In this document: one piece after another, positions 12,301-28,622 of the stretch
How positions within the stretch are numbered: the first letter of the stretch is position 1
How the letters are laid out: the number at the start of each line of letters is the position of its first letter
From: Casuarina equisetifolia
Taxonomy: Eukaryota; Streptophyta; Magnoliopsida; Fagales; Casuarinaceae
DNA: 64,000 nt
Direction of reading: 5' to 3'
Assembly: GCA_028551475.1 (NCBI GenBank)
Contig: CM052357.1
Coordinates: forward strand, 20,061,451-20,125,450
The notes under the pieces: generated by a model
Database searches by the model: none
Told to the model about the DNA's origin: nothing
The model's input: the letters and a program-made list of their open reading frames with translations, nothing else
Position numbers and translations under genes: made by a program

Positions 12301-13211
12301 TTATTATTTAATAATATATACAAGCATTAGCCTATTTCAAAAGTTAGAGAAAGGAAACTTATCTGACCTGATGCAGCCTCTTGGGGATCAATGCAAGAAC
12401 ACATAGAAAACGGAAATATATTGAACACTCGCAGGCTTGTGTATTACTTCTAGTTGCAATCAATAAGTCTACCAGCATCCAAGTCATAGTTTATACAAGA
12501 CAAGAATCTGAATAAAATAATGATAAAAAAATAAAAGTAATCTGAGCCAGTGTAAATGGGTCATTGGGACACATAATCATAAGAGATGATGTTGTGGCCC
12601 AATGTAGAATTATTATATTGTTACCCCCTCTAATGGATCTCTTATTGGTTCTATTATGTTGCCTGTGAATATGAGCCTTGAAGCTGCCGTTCCCTTTTTT
12701 TTTTTTTTCCCTTTTTCCCTCCCTCTTTTGGTATGGTTGAAGAGGCAGGTTGAAGGCTTGGGATGTTCGAAGTAGGAATCTCACTAGGTGAATTAGGAAG
12801 CTATTTGTAGTCGTTTTTGTTATTCATTTGAATTTCTCTTTTTGTTCAAGGTTAATGATCCACTACTTTTTGTTCATCCGTATTAAAGGTATAGGTGTTA
12901 GGCCCGAGGTTAAAGCCCACGATATTAACCCGTATCCATCAGTTATTGACAATACATACGGTAGCCTGCAGTGTACAATGCAATTAGTTTCTGTATTGAC
13001 TATACATTCAATAACCCGCAAACTATGCAAGTACATTCTTTCAAGAACAATCACAAGAATAGGAGGGTATTGCTATAGAAGTCGTACGGTCCCTAGACCT
13101 GTTCTATCGCGAAAAATTATGCATCCCCTGCTAAGAGAAGCTTCTGGATGGGAAGTTTAGAAATCAAAACAAATATTTCATGTTTTCATAATCTGAGACA
13201 GCATGCTGCAG
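12301..13211. other. Region downstream of CRK2
   Basis: This is the 3' flank of CRK2, with a poly-T run near 12695-12710 and a moderately GC-rich segment near 12890-13140. It has short unremarkable frames on both strands, and I identify no gene. Confidence 0.5.
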
Positions 13212-16623
<3,412 letters not shown>

Positions 16624-17959
16624 TATACATCCCAGCCTCAATGGAGATTCCTCCTGCGGAAATCTGCAAAATATGCATCAGAAATTTGACAACTTCTTGG
16701 TTATAAGAAAACGTGTACTGTTACTGGAGCTGACATTGGAGACTCGATCAACTTCTAGAAGTACTGAACATTTAGGTTCTTCGGCCTACAATATCTCTTT
16801 CGTTTCTCACTCACCATGCCTAACCCGTTGAATTCTTGTGGCTGGTAAGGTGAGCTTCGTCAAAGTTTTACCGAGCAAAAGGTTACAGCTACTTTCGTCG
16901 TCTAGGAAAATCTGAAATGACGTTAACGTCATTTGATTATTGCATTCTTATCTCTTATACTATGATGTGTCTTTTTACGTTGTTATTCAATAACGTCGAG
17001 CTCAATGCTACCTACATCGCCGGCAACATTGGACAGAGTGAGACCAACCACTAGCACCAAAGATGAGGTAAAAGCAGATCCGCGAACCATGTCTTCCTGG
17101 TCACCGGAACTGGGGGTGAAAGAGCAGGTGGTTGTGGCATCTTCTCACTTCAGTCGAAAACGAATTGCCTGTATAACACAACAGCTTGTCACTATGCCCC
17201 GTGCCTAATTCATCAGTCCAGAAATCCATTCAAGCGATATTCATATTTAAGAATGATTGAGACAGCTGTCTGCTAGGAAGCTATTCCTCTTCTGATTGCT
17301 CCTCCGGTATCGTCCATGCTTTCCGGTTGTCAGGAACACAAGCCTCCACCCATGGGCTTGTCACGCCAAATTCAGCGGAGTCCCTCGCATTTTTGATCCC
17401 GAGCTTCGGTTTCAACGACAAGCGAGACATTATTACAATTTTTTTGTTTACAAAAGCTGCTTTTTAGAATTTATGAAGATGAGATAGTCAATAAATCAGC
17501 AAAATTGATCTCGTGAACTTTAACTTACTAATCCGAAAATTGGAATTAGACAACAATAAATTTTGGGCGAAACTGTAATTTGGCAATGACGAGAGACATA
17601 CTCCCAAATTATAGATCAGAATTTTAATAATTTTTTCTTTTTTCTTAATTTTTTTTTCAATAATTTACATCTATAGACACTGCTGGTGTTATTGATTTTT
17701 ATTTCCCTCCTTTTTCCTTTTCTCTAATTCGCTTAGCCAGATAAAAAGATAAAGAAATTGATATCTTTCTTTGTTCGTGTCGTTGCTGAAGAAGGAACCA
17801 TCAAACAGAAGCAATGAACTAAACGAAGTATACTTCCAGGAACATGAAAACTGCAATGGGTTGTGCAAGATGATCTGAATAAGCTACCATGATACAAAAT
17901 CATGACCCATATGGTCATTCTTAATTGAAGCCTCCTATTGAGGCTTCAGATCTCTAACC
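16624..17959. other. CRK2 promoter side and CRK3 3' flank
   Basis: The first several hundred bases left of about 17200 are presumed CRK2 promoter (minus strand). The stretch 17000-17440 is less AT-rich than its surroundings and has open frames on both strands. None resembles a known protein. No TATA box can be assigned with confidence. The 3' untranslated region of CRK3 should lie just below 17960. Confidence 0.4.
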
Positions 17960-18889
17960 TCAGTCTGTAGCCCATAGATTATGCTCCCATGAGAATGCCG
18001 CCTTTAAGTCGATGTTAGTGGGCATTAAACGTGCAGGCTGTGACGGTACTGGAAGAGTGACAGAGTAGCTACTAAGCATTAGAACAACCAAAGCCATGGT
18101 TGGTCTGTCAGCCACATTGTCTTGAACACAAAGTAAACCGATCTGGATGCATCTCATAATTTCAGACGTCGAGTTTGGCCCTAATGTTGGATCAACTATA
18201 TTTGAAGCCGTCCCCTGTCTCCAGTTTTCCCATGCCTACAGTGTCAGATAGAAAGTTCTTATTTGTTCATTGGTGCCAAAGCTGTAGGACAACGGAAATT
18301 TATCCAGGATTTTGTGTTTACTTACATGGCTCAAAAGATCCTCCACGATCTCTCCACCTCGAAAGTAGTTGTTCTTCCGTCTATTCACATTCTTCTGTCC
18401 ACTCACTATTTCTAGCACTAATATTCCAAAGCTATAGACATCAGATTTTATTGAGTATTCTCCATACATTGCATATTCTGGAGCCATATATCCACTACAA
18501 GCAACAAGAAACTTTGATCATGTATTGAAATTTGTCTACAAGAAGTTATATTCTTTGTTTATGGAAATGAAAAGTGATGAAAGGAATAACTTACTATGTG
18601 TCAATAATTCTATTAGTAATGGCTTCTTTCTGACTGCTATCAAATATCTTTGCAGTACCAAAGTCTGCAATCTTTGGATTCATGTCATTGTCTAGCAATA
18701 TATTGCTTGGTTTCAAGTCTCTATGAACGATTTTGAGTCGAGAATCTTCATGTAGATATAAAAGTCCCCTAGCAATTCCAGTAATGATGTTTAAACGCTT
18801 TGCCCAATCCAACTGGCTACTTTTTGTTGGGTCTACATTGAAAAAACAAGCAAGCAAATAGTTCCCGCAATATGTAATGATATTAGGAA

Positions 18890-18944
<55 letters not shown>

Positions 18945-21052
18945 CAAACCAAATAGGAAGGCATCAAGACTAGTATTGGCCATGAACTCATACACTAGAA
19001 GCTTTTCATCTACGTTCGAGCAGTATCCCAAGAGTCTCACTAGATTTCTGTGCTGAAGTCTCCCAATTACCATCATCTCGTTCTCGAACTCTTTCATACT
19101 TTGTCCAGATTTTATCGAAAGCTTTTTAACCGCTATTTCCTTTCCACAAATTAGCTTTCCCTGGAAGCATTTTAAAGCTTTCTTAACCAAATAAAATTTA
19201 TCACATGGAAGTGGTAAACATATTAGGTACATGGTGTGGGGCTTGAGCAACCTCTAGATGCCATTGTCTCCAATTCTAGCTATTCATTGTTTTCAATGCA
19301 ATTACAAAGTAAATTCCAAAATGCATGAGAAGAAAAGGGCTAGTATCTAACCTTGTATACTGGGCCGAAACCGCCTTCTCCCAATTTATTTGCGTCAGAA
19401 AAATTGTTTGTAGCAGTCTGCAGAGTTCTTAAATGGAACGATTGTATTTCTCCAAAACAGGGTTGATCCCTCTCTTCAGCATTTCTCCCTTTCACGTTTA
19501 CTGACGGAAAAAGTTTCAAGTTTCCGAATCGAATAATGCGCCCTTTTCCCCCCTCCGAGAACAAATGATATTTAAAATCAGAGGCTTTCTTGAGATACAA
19601 GTCAAAATTAAATTACAGAGTTTTTTTTTCCTTCGAAGAATGATGAGAGAGTCTACCTTCTTGTCTTTTCTTCCAGCCAAATGGAGAACGATACCATAAA
19701 CCCAGGAGAGCTCCAATTACTGCGATTGATGAGACAGTAATGCTTATGATCATTACTGCATACTTTACCCCTGTTCACCATCATACAATAAAACAATATC
19801 TTCTTACATTTTTTAGAAAACTGATACATAAATAAATGTGAGGACAAAATCTGTAAATATTGATCATAATGGACTCTACATTTTTTTTTGTGTGTATATA
19901 ACATGCACCAGAGAGGTCCTTTGTATAGATTCTCGAATAATTATTTATAGTAATAAAGTAATAAAACTTCATCCTTAACAATTCTAGGTGGAATAAGTAT
20001 TTATCCTTAATACAAATACTGTAATATCAAGGTTATTAGGTTGAACAGAACTCTATCCTTAAAAATTTTATATTGAATAAGGCTCTATCCTCAACAATAT
20101 CCATAAGATGCTAAGGTAACCGTTTTTTCTATTAACTGAAGGACTGATCTACAATTGACCTCCCGCACAACCTAGAAAAGTGCCAGATATGGAGGGAAAA
20201 AGGGAAGCAGTCTCCGACTTCAATGTAAGGTGCAATTCTTCGTGTCTTACCATTACCTGGCAGTAGGCCTGTGCCGGCAGGCAAAGGTTGGGGCGGTGTA
20301 GGCACAGATTCGGGGGGTGATTGCCGAAAGAAACTGTACATCTCATACCTCATATTGCAACTTGGGGCCGAAATGTGCCATCCTCTCTGCTTTTGACAGC
20401 AATCATCAGCCTCTTTCATCAACTGATTCAAACAACTACTGCACGAATCGGTACTGAGATCTGGAGTACATTGCACCAATCCATATATAGGTTCAAACCG
20501 ATTTCCGGGAGATGATTCATTTCTTGCGCTGAAGAACATCTTTGTTGCTAAAGCTTCACCTATTAGGCTGTTTATCAGACTTCGTGCTTCATAATTAGGT
20601 ACATCAGGTGAAGTTCGATTGTTGACATTCAACAGGAAGTAAGATGGAGATACCTGAAGCTGTCCAAAGAAACTAGAGTTTGAGTACCGAAACATGCACT
20701 CATCGAACCAGATGATGGCACTTCTATTAGAAGAACAACGAATTGTGATATTTCTACTTGCATAGCTAACACAGCTTTGGCAGGTACTGTTATCCACATC
20801 ACCTCGGCAGAGGAAGAGGCCGTAGATGCCATGAGAGGTATTATTGTAAAAGCTGTAGTTTTGGGAGGCTTTAGTTGATAAGGAATCCAACAGGAGTCTG
20901 AGGTTTGATTCGTACGACGGGCTGGAGGCTTTATCAGGAGGATCTGAACACGCTACGTAATTGAAGGTTGGCTGCGATTTGGTTGAGCTGATAAGGGCGC
21001 AGCCCCCGAGTACTAGGAAAGCAAAGGCACTGGAGAACTTGAAGAAAAACAT
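17960..21052 (-). CDS. CRK3: cysteine-rich (DUF26) receptor-like protein kinase, apparently intact
   Basis: Membrane Ser/Thr kinase with a secreted-type ectodomain. Proposed exons: 20251-21052, 19657-19770, 19352-19584 (acceptor uncertain), 18950-19160, 18595-18832, 18326-18494, 17960-18235. Their sum is 2043 bases, a 680-residue protein with all phases consistent. The signal peptide covers about residues 1-26. The two DUF26 motifs are C82-x8-C91-x2-C94 and C195-x8-C204-x2-C207. One membrane helix sits in exon 2 ([18 protein letters not shown]). The kinase has LGEGGFG, lysine K395 in EIAVKKL, HRD with catalytic Asp about 492, DFG Asp about 510, and APEY. These residues predict an active kinase. 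CRKs act at the plasma membrane in defence, redox and cell-death signalling; the ligand here is unknown. Intron 4 holds a long GA repeat. The C-terminus (NLWATD) is short; a second frame over the tail reads [11 protein letters not shown], so the last residues may have shifted. Confidence 0.85.
18897..18942. repeat. GA microsatellite in CRK3 intron 4
   Basis: About 23 uninterrupted GA repeats lie just inside the intron-4 donor (GTTTGC). On the transcribed sense strand this is a CT tract directly after the 5' splice site. It is open in the frame that continues from exon 4, so an unspliced transcript would encode a Ser-Leu repeat. Confidence 0.95.
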
Positions 21053-21941
21053 TACACCTTCGAAGAATACCCGGAAATTTTGTAAACCAACATCCGCAAT
21101 AACAATTTTCTAAATCGTCAAGAAACAAGGAATACAGGTCGGTGCCGGTCGTCCCTGACTTTGGGCAATTCACAACCTGTATGTTACGGCCTGCAAAGAT
21201 GTCCTTATTCAATTGTCACGGAGGAAAATGTCACAATCCTTGCTTTCCAAGTGGCCGTCGCGATTTTAAGATAATTATTCTATTATATACCATAATTTAA
21301 AGCGAAAAAAACCAAAAACCAAAAGCAAAAGCCAGGGCTAGGTCTATTACGCTTTTCCCCGAACATGTTCCGCTCAGGTTTGCTTAATCCGCCAGCGACA
21401 GACGCAGGAACGAGAAACACAAGGACCATGTCACTAGCATCAACAGCTACTCCCACATTTTACAACCGACCAGGCAACCCAAAGGCAAATGACTCGTCCA
21501 ACAAGGTGGAAAAAGATAGTTCAGAGCTCCCATGGGCAGAAAAGATGTAACAGAAACTTCGTGATCGAGGGAACTCTTAAGCAACCAGGGTTTCTGGTCA
21601 CCCAAACAACTGTCATGACCCTTATCAAAACCAGTAACCTCGAAAGAAGGATACTGGTCGCAGCAGGAAGGGGTACAGATAAATAACTGGTCATGAATTC
21701 TACTCATTTCAGCCAAACACGAAGCGGCTCTCTAGAAACAGTGAAAGAGAATGTTCTTACACCCAACTGACAATTGTAAATGGTTGAAGAATCTCCTTAT
21801 CAAATAAACGAGATGTTTTCTTTTTCACTCAATAACCAAATAGTTATATCTGCATTCAGTCAGAAACAGCGAACTAAATCATGTTGTACTTCATCATGAA
21901 CCACAGTTGTAAAAAACACACGTTTATAGATTTGGGTTCAA
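21053..21941. other. CRK3 promoter side and CRK4 3' flank
   Basis: The right flank of CRK3 should hold its promoter. No clear TATA box was assigned. Frames on both strands in 21365-21716 overlap each other and match nothing I recognise. Some wording near 21420 (AGGACCATGTC) loosely recalls the CRK2 flank near 17080, so the two promoters may share ancestry. Confidence 0.4.
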
Positions 21942-23810
21942 TTAGCGCGGATAGAGCTCTGTAATTGAAACCTCATTTGCTGAGACCTCGACATAGTTGT
22001 GCTGAGATATCACGCCGGAACTAAGTTCGCCTCGAGATGCTTCCGAGTCAAGGCTACTGTGCATGAAAAATGCAGGCTCCGAGGGTTCTATTGAGCATGA
22101 GAACCATTAAAGGCATGGTCCGCCTGTCGGCTTATTGTTGGATCTACTATATTTGAAGCAGTCCCTCATCTCCAGTTCTTCCACGCCTAAATGCCAGAGA
22201 GCACAATAACATAAAATGTTAGTTCTTTTCTCGTTGTAATGGCAGAAATATACAAGGAGATGCAGCCAAGTATAGTATTTACTCACAAAGCCCGGAAGAT
22301 CCTCCACATTGTCTCCACGTTGGAAGCAATTCTCTAAAACTAATACTCCAAAACTAAACACATCAGATTTTTTAAAGAATTGTCCATGTATTGCATATTT
22401 TGGAATCATATATCTATTGCATATAACATTAATAAAAAGTTTAATAAGAACAATACGTGATCTTTCAATAGTTAATTTTAAAATTGGTTAAATCTTAGTT
22501 AAGATATTATTATTTTGATAGAAAACTTACTAGGTTTCAACTTATTAGATTTATAGTTCCGTCCAAATAAATAATTTAACGAGATAAAATATATGGAGAT
22601 ATAATTAATAAATATTATTTGAGATAAAAAAGATACTACAAATATATCAAAAAAGAAATAGTCAAGACTTGTGTTAGGAATGAATTCATATATAAAGAGC
22701 TTTTCATTTCCACCCATGGAAAAGCCAAGGAGCCTCATTAGATTGTACAAAATCTTTTAATTATCTTTTTATAGCTATAACTTGTCCATTGAAGAGCTTA
22801 TTTTGTTAATACATAATAAAGTACATGTAAACAAAAGGTTTTGATAACTAACTAGTTTTGGCATATATATGATGCTCTTCTAGCTAAGATCATGTCAATA
22901 ATTACCCTGTAAACAACACCAAATCCACCTTCCCCAAGTTTATTTTCTTCTGAAAAATTATTCGCAGCAATCCTAATAGTGGCAAACCCGAATTGCAAGG
23001 AATCTGTACTTCAAATTTCATCAACAGCTTCACCTAAGGTACATGTCAACATTCAAAAGAATCCATTAGGCTAATACTTATTTAAGAGTTTGCAAGGCGT
23101 TCAGAACAGCGCCGGCCTTTCACAGCTAATGATTAAAATAATTGTTTTCAATCCCAAATGACAAAATAATGCTTTTAAAGCAATAATTTCCATTTTGTTA
23201 TTAGAAGTCAGTTTTCCACGAAATCCTAGTTCAATCTTACTTAAAACAGAGTTAAATATGGTCTCATAGAAGTATTTTCCACATTATATTACCTTATCTA
23301 CGAACAAATGAATTCCCCTGCATTAATTCGAGGGCTAATCTTGAATTACAAATAACATAACGAAACTCTGACTTACTTTCAGGTTTCTCTCTTGGCCTCC
23401 TCACTCTGAAATATACGCATATAGAGATGACTAGTCCCACAAAGGCAACAGTCGCCACATGCTCTTGCCCCTGAAAAAGGCAAAAATCTTTTCTTATTGG
23501 TAATTTCTGAGGTTTGAATTCTGTAGTTAGCAACCTGTCTGTATCTGAAGAAAGAATCTTACCTTCGACATATTTGGCTTAAACAAGGACTAATAAAGAA
23601 AATCAAATGTAAGTCAAGTTCTTACGGGTTGATAAAATAGGCTACTTATTGAAGGGAAATTCTTAGGGGTTGACAAAATAGGCTTAATTATTAAACTGTG
23701 AACCCCATCTTGTGACCACATAATTTCATATATTGTAAGAGTAATTTTCATTAGTACCTAGGTTTATACTGTTCTTGTTGGTTGGTGGTGTAGCAGGGGA
23801 TACCATCCAG

Positions 23811-23815
23811 TTGCC
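23811..23815 (+). repeat. Target-site duplication, left copy (TTGCC)
   Basis: TTGCC directly before the left LTR repeats exactly at 29297-29301, directly after the right LTR. A 5-bp duplication is standard for copia integrase. Confidence 0.9.
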
Positions 23816-24506
23816 TATTGGGTTGGTCCAGCCCATATTCGAAGACTTACTATTGGGTCCAATTAGGGTAATGTGGCCCTAAGGTTTAAAAGAAAAAATA
23901 TAGGGTTTTTTCTTTAAGAGAAAAGGTGAGTGGCCGTAAAAAAAAAAAAAAAGAAAGAGAGAAAAGAAAATAGCAGAATTTCGCAGGAATTAGAGGCCCT
24001 GCGCAGCAGTTGATCAAACGTCTGATCAAGGTCGATCCGTGGTCCGATTGAGCTGATTTTTTGTCAGCAGGTTAGGGATGGAGTGTTCTTCATTGTGAAC
24101 GGTTGGATCATCGCTTGAAGCTCTTGAAGTCAGCAGATTGTGGTCAAAAATCTGGGTAATATTTCTCCAACTTTTCTTGGTTAAATTGTTGATTACAACT
24201 TGTTCTTCACTATTTATTAGTGATTCTATTGTTGTTGAATCAGTAAATCTTTGTCCTATTGCTATTGTTTAGGACTTGATTGGGTTGTATCCTAACGATT
24301 GATATAGTGGAGATTTGGGTGGACTCCGTGATCGGTCCCGTGGTTTTTTATCCTTCACATTGGAGGAGTTTTTCCACGTAGAAATTCTTCTGTGTTGATT
24401 GTGATTTGCTTATTTTACTTGTGATTCAAATACATCGTTGGTGTTTTTAGTATTTCCTCATAGGTTCAATCAAAGTGGGAAACTTTATACGTCATTTTTC
24501 CCATTA
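23816..24506 (+). repeat. Left LTR of the copia element
   Basis: It begins TATTGGGTTGG where the right LTR has TGTTGGG, and ends CCCATTA where the right has CCCATCA. Both canonical terminal dinucleotides (TG...CA) are changed by single transitions in this copy. An A-run near 23937-23952 and an adjoining GA-rich insertion distinguish it from the right LTR. Confidence 0.92.
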
Positions 24507-24509
24507 GAA

Positions 24510-24522
24510 TGGTATCGAGAGC
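24510..24522 (+). promoter_or_regulatory. Primer binding site for initiator methionine tRNA
   Basis: TGGTATCGAGAGC lies three bases after the left LTR. It is close to the usual plant copia site TGGTATCAGAGC, which pairs with the 3' end of tRNA-iMet to prime reverse transcription. Confidence 0.85.
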
Positions 24523-24579
24523 TTAGGTTGTGGTTATTTTATCTTTGGATTTGATTGAACAATGGAACTAAGACTAACA

Positions 24580-27500
24580 AGATGATTAGTTTGAATGGAA
24601 GAAACTATCATGTTTGGAAGGGTAAGATGGAAGATTTGCTTTATGTGAAGCATTGACACTTACCGGTGTTTAGTGAAACTAGACCAGATAACATGAATGA
24701 GGCCAATTGGACTCTTGAGTATAAAATTGTATGCGGGTTCATTCGACAATTTGTAGATGAGAATGTTTTGAATCACATTAGTAAAGAAACACATGCTCAG
24801 ACTCTATGGAATAAACTTGAATCTTTGTATGCTCGAAAGACTAGAAATAATAAGATGTATTTGATGAAGTAACTTATTAGCTTGAAATACAAAGATGGGC
24901 AATCCATATATGATCATTTGAATAAGTTTCAGGGAATGTTATATCAACTTTCAAGCATGAATATGAAGTTTGAAGATGAAGTACAAGGACTTTGGTTACT
25001 TGATACTTTACCAGAATCTTGGGAAACATTTCGTATGTCAGTGAGTAACTCTACTCCCGATGGAATTGTCATTATAGATTTTGCCAAGACTAGAATTTTG
25101 AATGAAGAGATGAGAAGAAAGAGTCAAGGTTCTTTGTCTCATTTTGAAGCTTTGGTTGTTGAAAATAGGGGGAGAAATCATAGTAGAAGTCCGAGAGGTT
25201 ATAACAAAAGTCAAAGTAAGTCTAGATCATGGCATAAAAATGTAGAGTGCCATCATTGTGGCAAGATAGGTTATATCAAGAAAAATTGCTTCCAGCTGAA
25301 AAATGAAAAGAAAAATGGTAAAGGTAGAAATGAGAAGAAGAAAGTTAATGAAAGTGAGGAGAAGAAGGACAACAATGATAATGATTGAGTTGCAGCAGCT
25401 ACTAATGAACTTGTTATTGTGTGCTATGATGATAATGTGAATTTTGCAAGCAATGAGACAAGTTGGGTAATTGATAGTGGTGCTTCTCTTCATATTACTT
25501 CCAAGAAGGAGTTCTTTACTTCTCATACTTTTGGAAACTTTGGCACATTGAAAATGGATAATGATTGCTTGGCTAAAGTTGCAGGTATGGGAGATGTGTG
25601 CTTGGAGACTCGTAATGGATTCAAGTTGGTTCTCAAGAGTGTTAGACATGTATCAGAAATTCGCTTGAATTTGATTTCTACCGAACAACTTGATGATGAA
25701 GGTTTTTGCAATATCTTCAATAATGGACAATAGAAACTTACTAAGGGTTCATTAGTTATTGCTAGAGGCAAAAAAGAGTTTTCTTTGTATTTATTTCAGG
25801 CCAAGATTTCTAAGAACATTTGTAATGTAGTGGAAGATGGGAATACAAGTGCTTTATGGCATAAAAGGTTAAGTCACATGAGTGAGAAAGGCATGAATGT
25901 GTTGGTAAAGAAGAACTTGTTATCTGGGATTAAGAGTGCAAAACTTGAGAAGTGTGCACATTGTTTAGCTAGAAAACAAAAAAGAGTTTCATTCTATAGT
26001 CAAACAAGAAAATCAGATTTCTTAGAGTTAGTACACTCAGATGTTTGTGGCCCAGTTAACCCGAGGACGCTTGGTGGAGCATCCTACTTTGTGACCTTTA
26101 TTAATGACTACTTAAGAAAAGTTTGGGTTTATGTTTTGATGTCAAAAGATCAAGTGCTAGATGTGTTTAAGCAGTTTCAAGTTTTAGTAGAGCGGTGAAC
26201 TGAAAAGAAGTTGAAATGCATTTGATCAGATAATGGTGGTGAGTACATTGGACCATTTGATAAGTATTGTAAGCAACATGGTATTCGACATCAGAAGACA
26301 CCTCCAAAAACACCTCAGTTGAATGGTATAGCGGAACGAATGAATAAGACATTGGTTGAGAGAGTTAGATGCATGATTTCAAATGCTAACTTGCCAAAGA
26401 CATTTTGGGGTGAAGCATTACTTATAGCAACTTATGTTATCAATCTATCTCCAACTGTTGCTTTAGATTGTGATGTGCCAGATAAAGTTTGGTTTGGCAA
26501 GGATGTTTCCTATAACCATCTAAGAGTATTTGGTTGCAAAGCATTTGTTCATATTCCAAAGGATGAGAGGTCTAAGTTAGATGTTAAGACACGAGAATGT
26601 ATATTTCTTGGTTATGGTTCTGATGAATTTGGCTACAGGTGTTATGATCCAATTGTGAAGAAAATTGTGAGGAGTTGTGATGTTGTATTTTTTAAGAATC
26701 AAAATATGACAGATATTGGCCAGAGTGAGAAGAATATGTCACAAGGCTCTAAGATTGGTATTAATATTAATCTAATTCCTTTAAATGATTTACAGCGACA
26801 ATTGCCAGAACAAGTTGAAGTGATATTCAGCATGATATTCAGGATCAAGTTCAGAATGACCAACAAGTTACAAATAATAGTGACACTCAGACAGATAATG
26901 TTGTTGATGTTTAGCAGAATCCATCTTCAGTTCTACCATTGAGGAGGTCTACTAGAGGTTGCCATCCATCCTCTAGATACTTCATTGAGGAGTATGTATT
27001 GTTGATTGATGCAGGTGAGCCTGAGAGCTTTGAAGAAGTAGCAGAGGATGTGGATAAGAAAAAATGGGTTGATGCAATGCAAGATGAGTTGAAATCTTTG
27101 CATGATAATCAAACATTTGAGTTGGTGACATTGCTTAAGGGCAAGAAAGCTTTGAAGAATCGTTGGATTTATAGATTGAAGCATAATGAAAATTCTTCAC
27201 AACTCCAATACAAAGCCAAACTAGTTGTTAAAGGTTTCAGTAAGAAAAAGGGAATTGATTATGATGAGATTTTCTCACTTGTTGTGAAAATGTCCTCAAT
27301 TCGAGTGGTTTTAGGATTGGCTGCCAGTCTTGATCTTGAAATTGAGCAAATGGATGTAAAGATTGCTTTTCTTCATGGTGACCTAAATGAAGAAATTTAT
27401 ATGGAGCAACTAGAGAGTTTTAAAGAAAAAGGTAAAGAGAACTATGTTTGCAAGCTAAAGAAAAGTTTATATGGCTTAAAACAGGCACCGAGACAATAGT

Positions 27501-28575
27501 ATCAAAAATTTGAGTCTTTTATGGGGGAGCAAGCCTATAAGAAGACAAATTCTGATCATTGTGTGTTTGTGCAGAAGTTCTTAGATGATGACTTTATCAT
27601 TCTATTGCTTTATGTAGATGACATGCTTATAGTTGGTAAGAACACTACAAGAATTGAAAAGTTGAAGCAGGAGTTAAGTAAGTCATTCTTAATGAAAGAC
27701 TTAGGCTCAGTGAAACAAATTCTTGGTATGAGAGTCAGTCATGATAGAAAAGCTAAGAAGTTATGGTTGTCTCAAGAGGAGTACATCAAGAAAGTGCTTC
27801 AAAGGTTTTATATGGATAAAGCTAAAGTGGTGAACACGCCTCTTGCTACACACTTTAAGCTTAGTAAGAAACAATGTCCTGCAGATGAGGAAGACAAAAA
27901 AAATATGGAAAGAGTTCCTTATGCTTCGGCTGTTGGTTGTTTAATGTATGTAATGATTTGTACAAGGCCAGATATAACTCATGCAGTTGGAGTAGTTAGT
28001 AGATTTACTTCTAATCTTGGAAGAGAACATTGGAATGTAGTGAAGTGGATTCTAAGGTATCTTCGAGGCACTTCTAGTTTGAAACTTTCATTTGGGAGTG
28101 ATAAGCCTATTCTTGTGAGATATACAGATTCTGACATGGCAGGAGATATTGATAATAGAAGATCTACTTTAGGTTACCTAATTAAGTTTTCAGGGGGAGC
28201 TGTGGCATGACAATTAAGATTACAAAAATGTATTACTCTATCTACAACAGAAGCAGAATTATTGCAGCAACGGAAGCATGTAAAGAGTTGCTTTGGATAA
28301 AGGAATTCATAAAAGAACTTGGTTTCGTGCAAGAAAGGTATGTGCTATTTTGTGATAGTCAAAGTGCTATACGTCTTGCTAAGAACTCTACTTTTCATCA
28401 AAGGTCAAAGCATATTGATGTAAGGTATCATTGGATACGAGATATCATGGAAACCAAAGAGGTTGCACTTGAAAAGGTACATACTGAGGATAATGGTTCT
28501 GATATGATGACAAAGGCTCTATGGCGAGAAAATTTTGAGTTTTGTCGGCATGAGGCCGGTTTGGATTGTGCTTGA
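24580..28575 (+). pseudogene. copia gag-pol polyprotein, degraded
   Basis: The domains appear in copia order. Gag (UBN2-type) covers 24585-25240. The zinc knuckle reads CHHCGKIGYIKKNC (about 25248-25290), with Tyr where the metal-binding His should be. The protease has VIDSGAS near 25470. The GAG-pre-integrase region (ALWHKRLSHM) lies near 25850, the integrase core near 26030-26420 (DNGGEY readable), the reverse transcriptase at 26939-28000 with YVDDMLIVG near 27615, and RNase H at 28060-28560 with CDSQSAIRLAKN. In-frame stops occur at about 24652, 24870, 25386, 25731, 26196, 26224, 27497 and 28208. Several replace codons where conservation predicts Trp, Gln or Arg, which fits C-to-T or G-to-A change. 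Frame changes lie near 26820 and 28255. No functional polyprotein can be made. Confidence 0.9.
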
Positions 28576-28608
28576 GAAATGGACATATGGAATCTCCCTC
28601 ATTTGGGT

Positions 28609-28622
28609 TGGAGGGGGAGAAT
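28609..28622 (+). promoter_or_regulatory. Polypurine tract
   Basis: GGAGGGGGAGAAT lies directly before the right LTR and would prime plus-strand synthesis of the copia element. Confidence 0.85.

Noticed and set aside
12491-12784. Minus-strand frame rich in Lys and Arg
   Set aside because: It arises from a homopolymer-containing stretch, with no family resemblance and no splice context.
18594-19250. Continuous frame joining two CRK3 kinase exons through the GA repeat
   Set aside because: Good GT and AG sites and conservation with CRK5 and CRK7 show an intron here; the open frame across it is due to the CT repeat.
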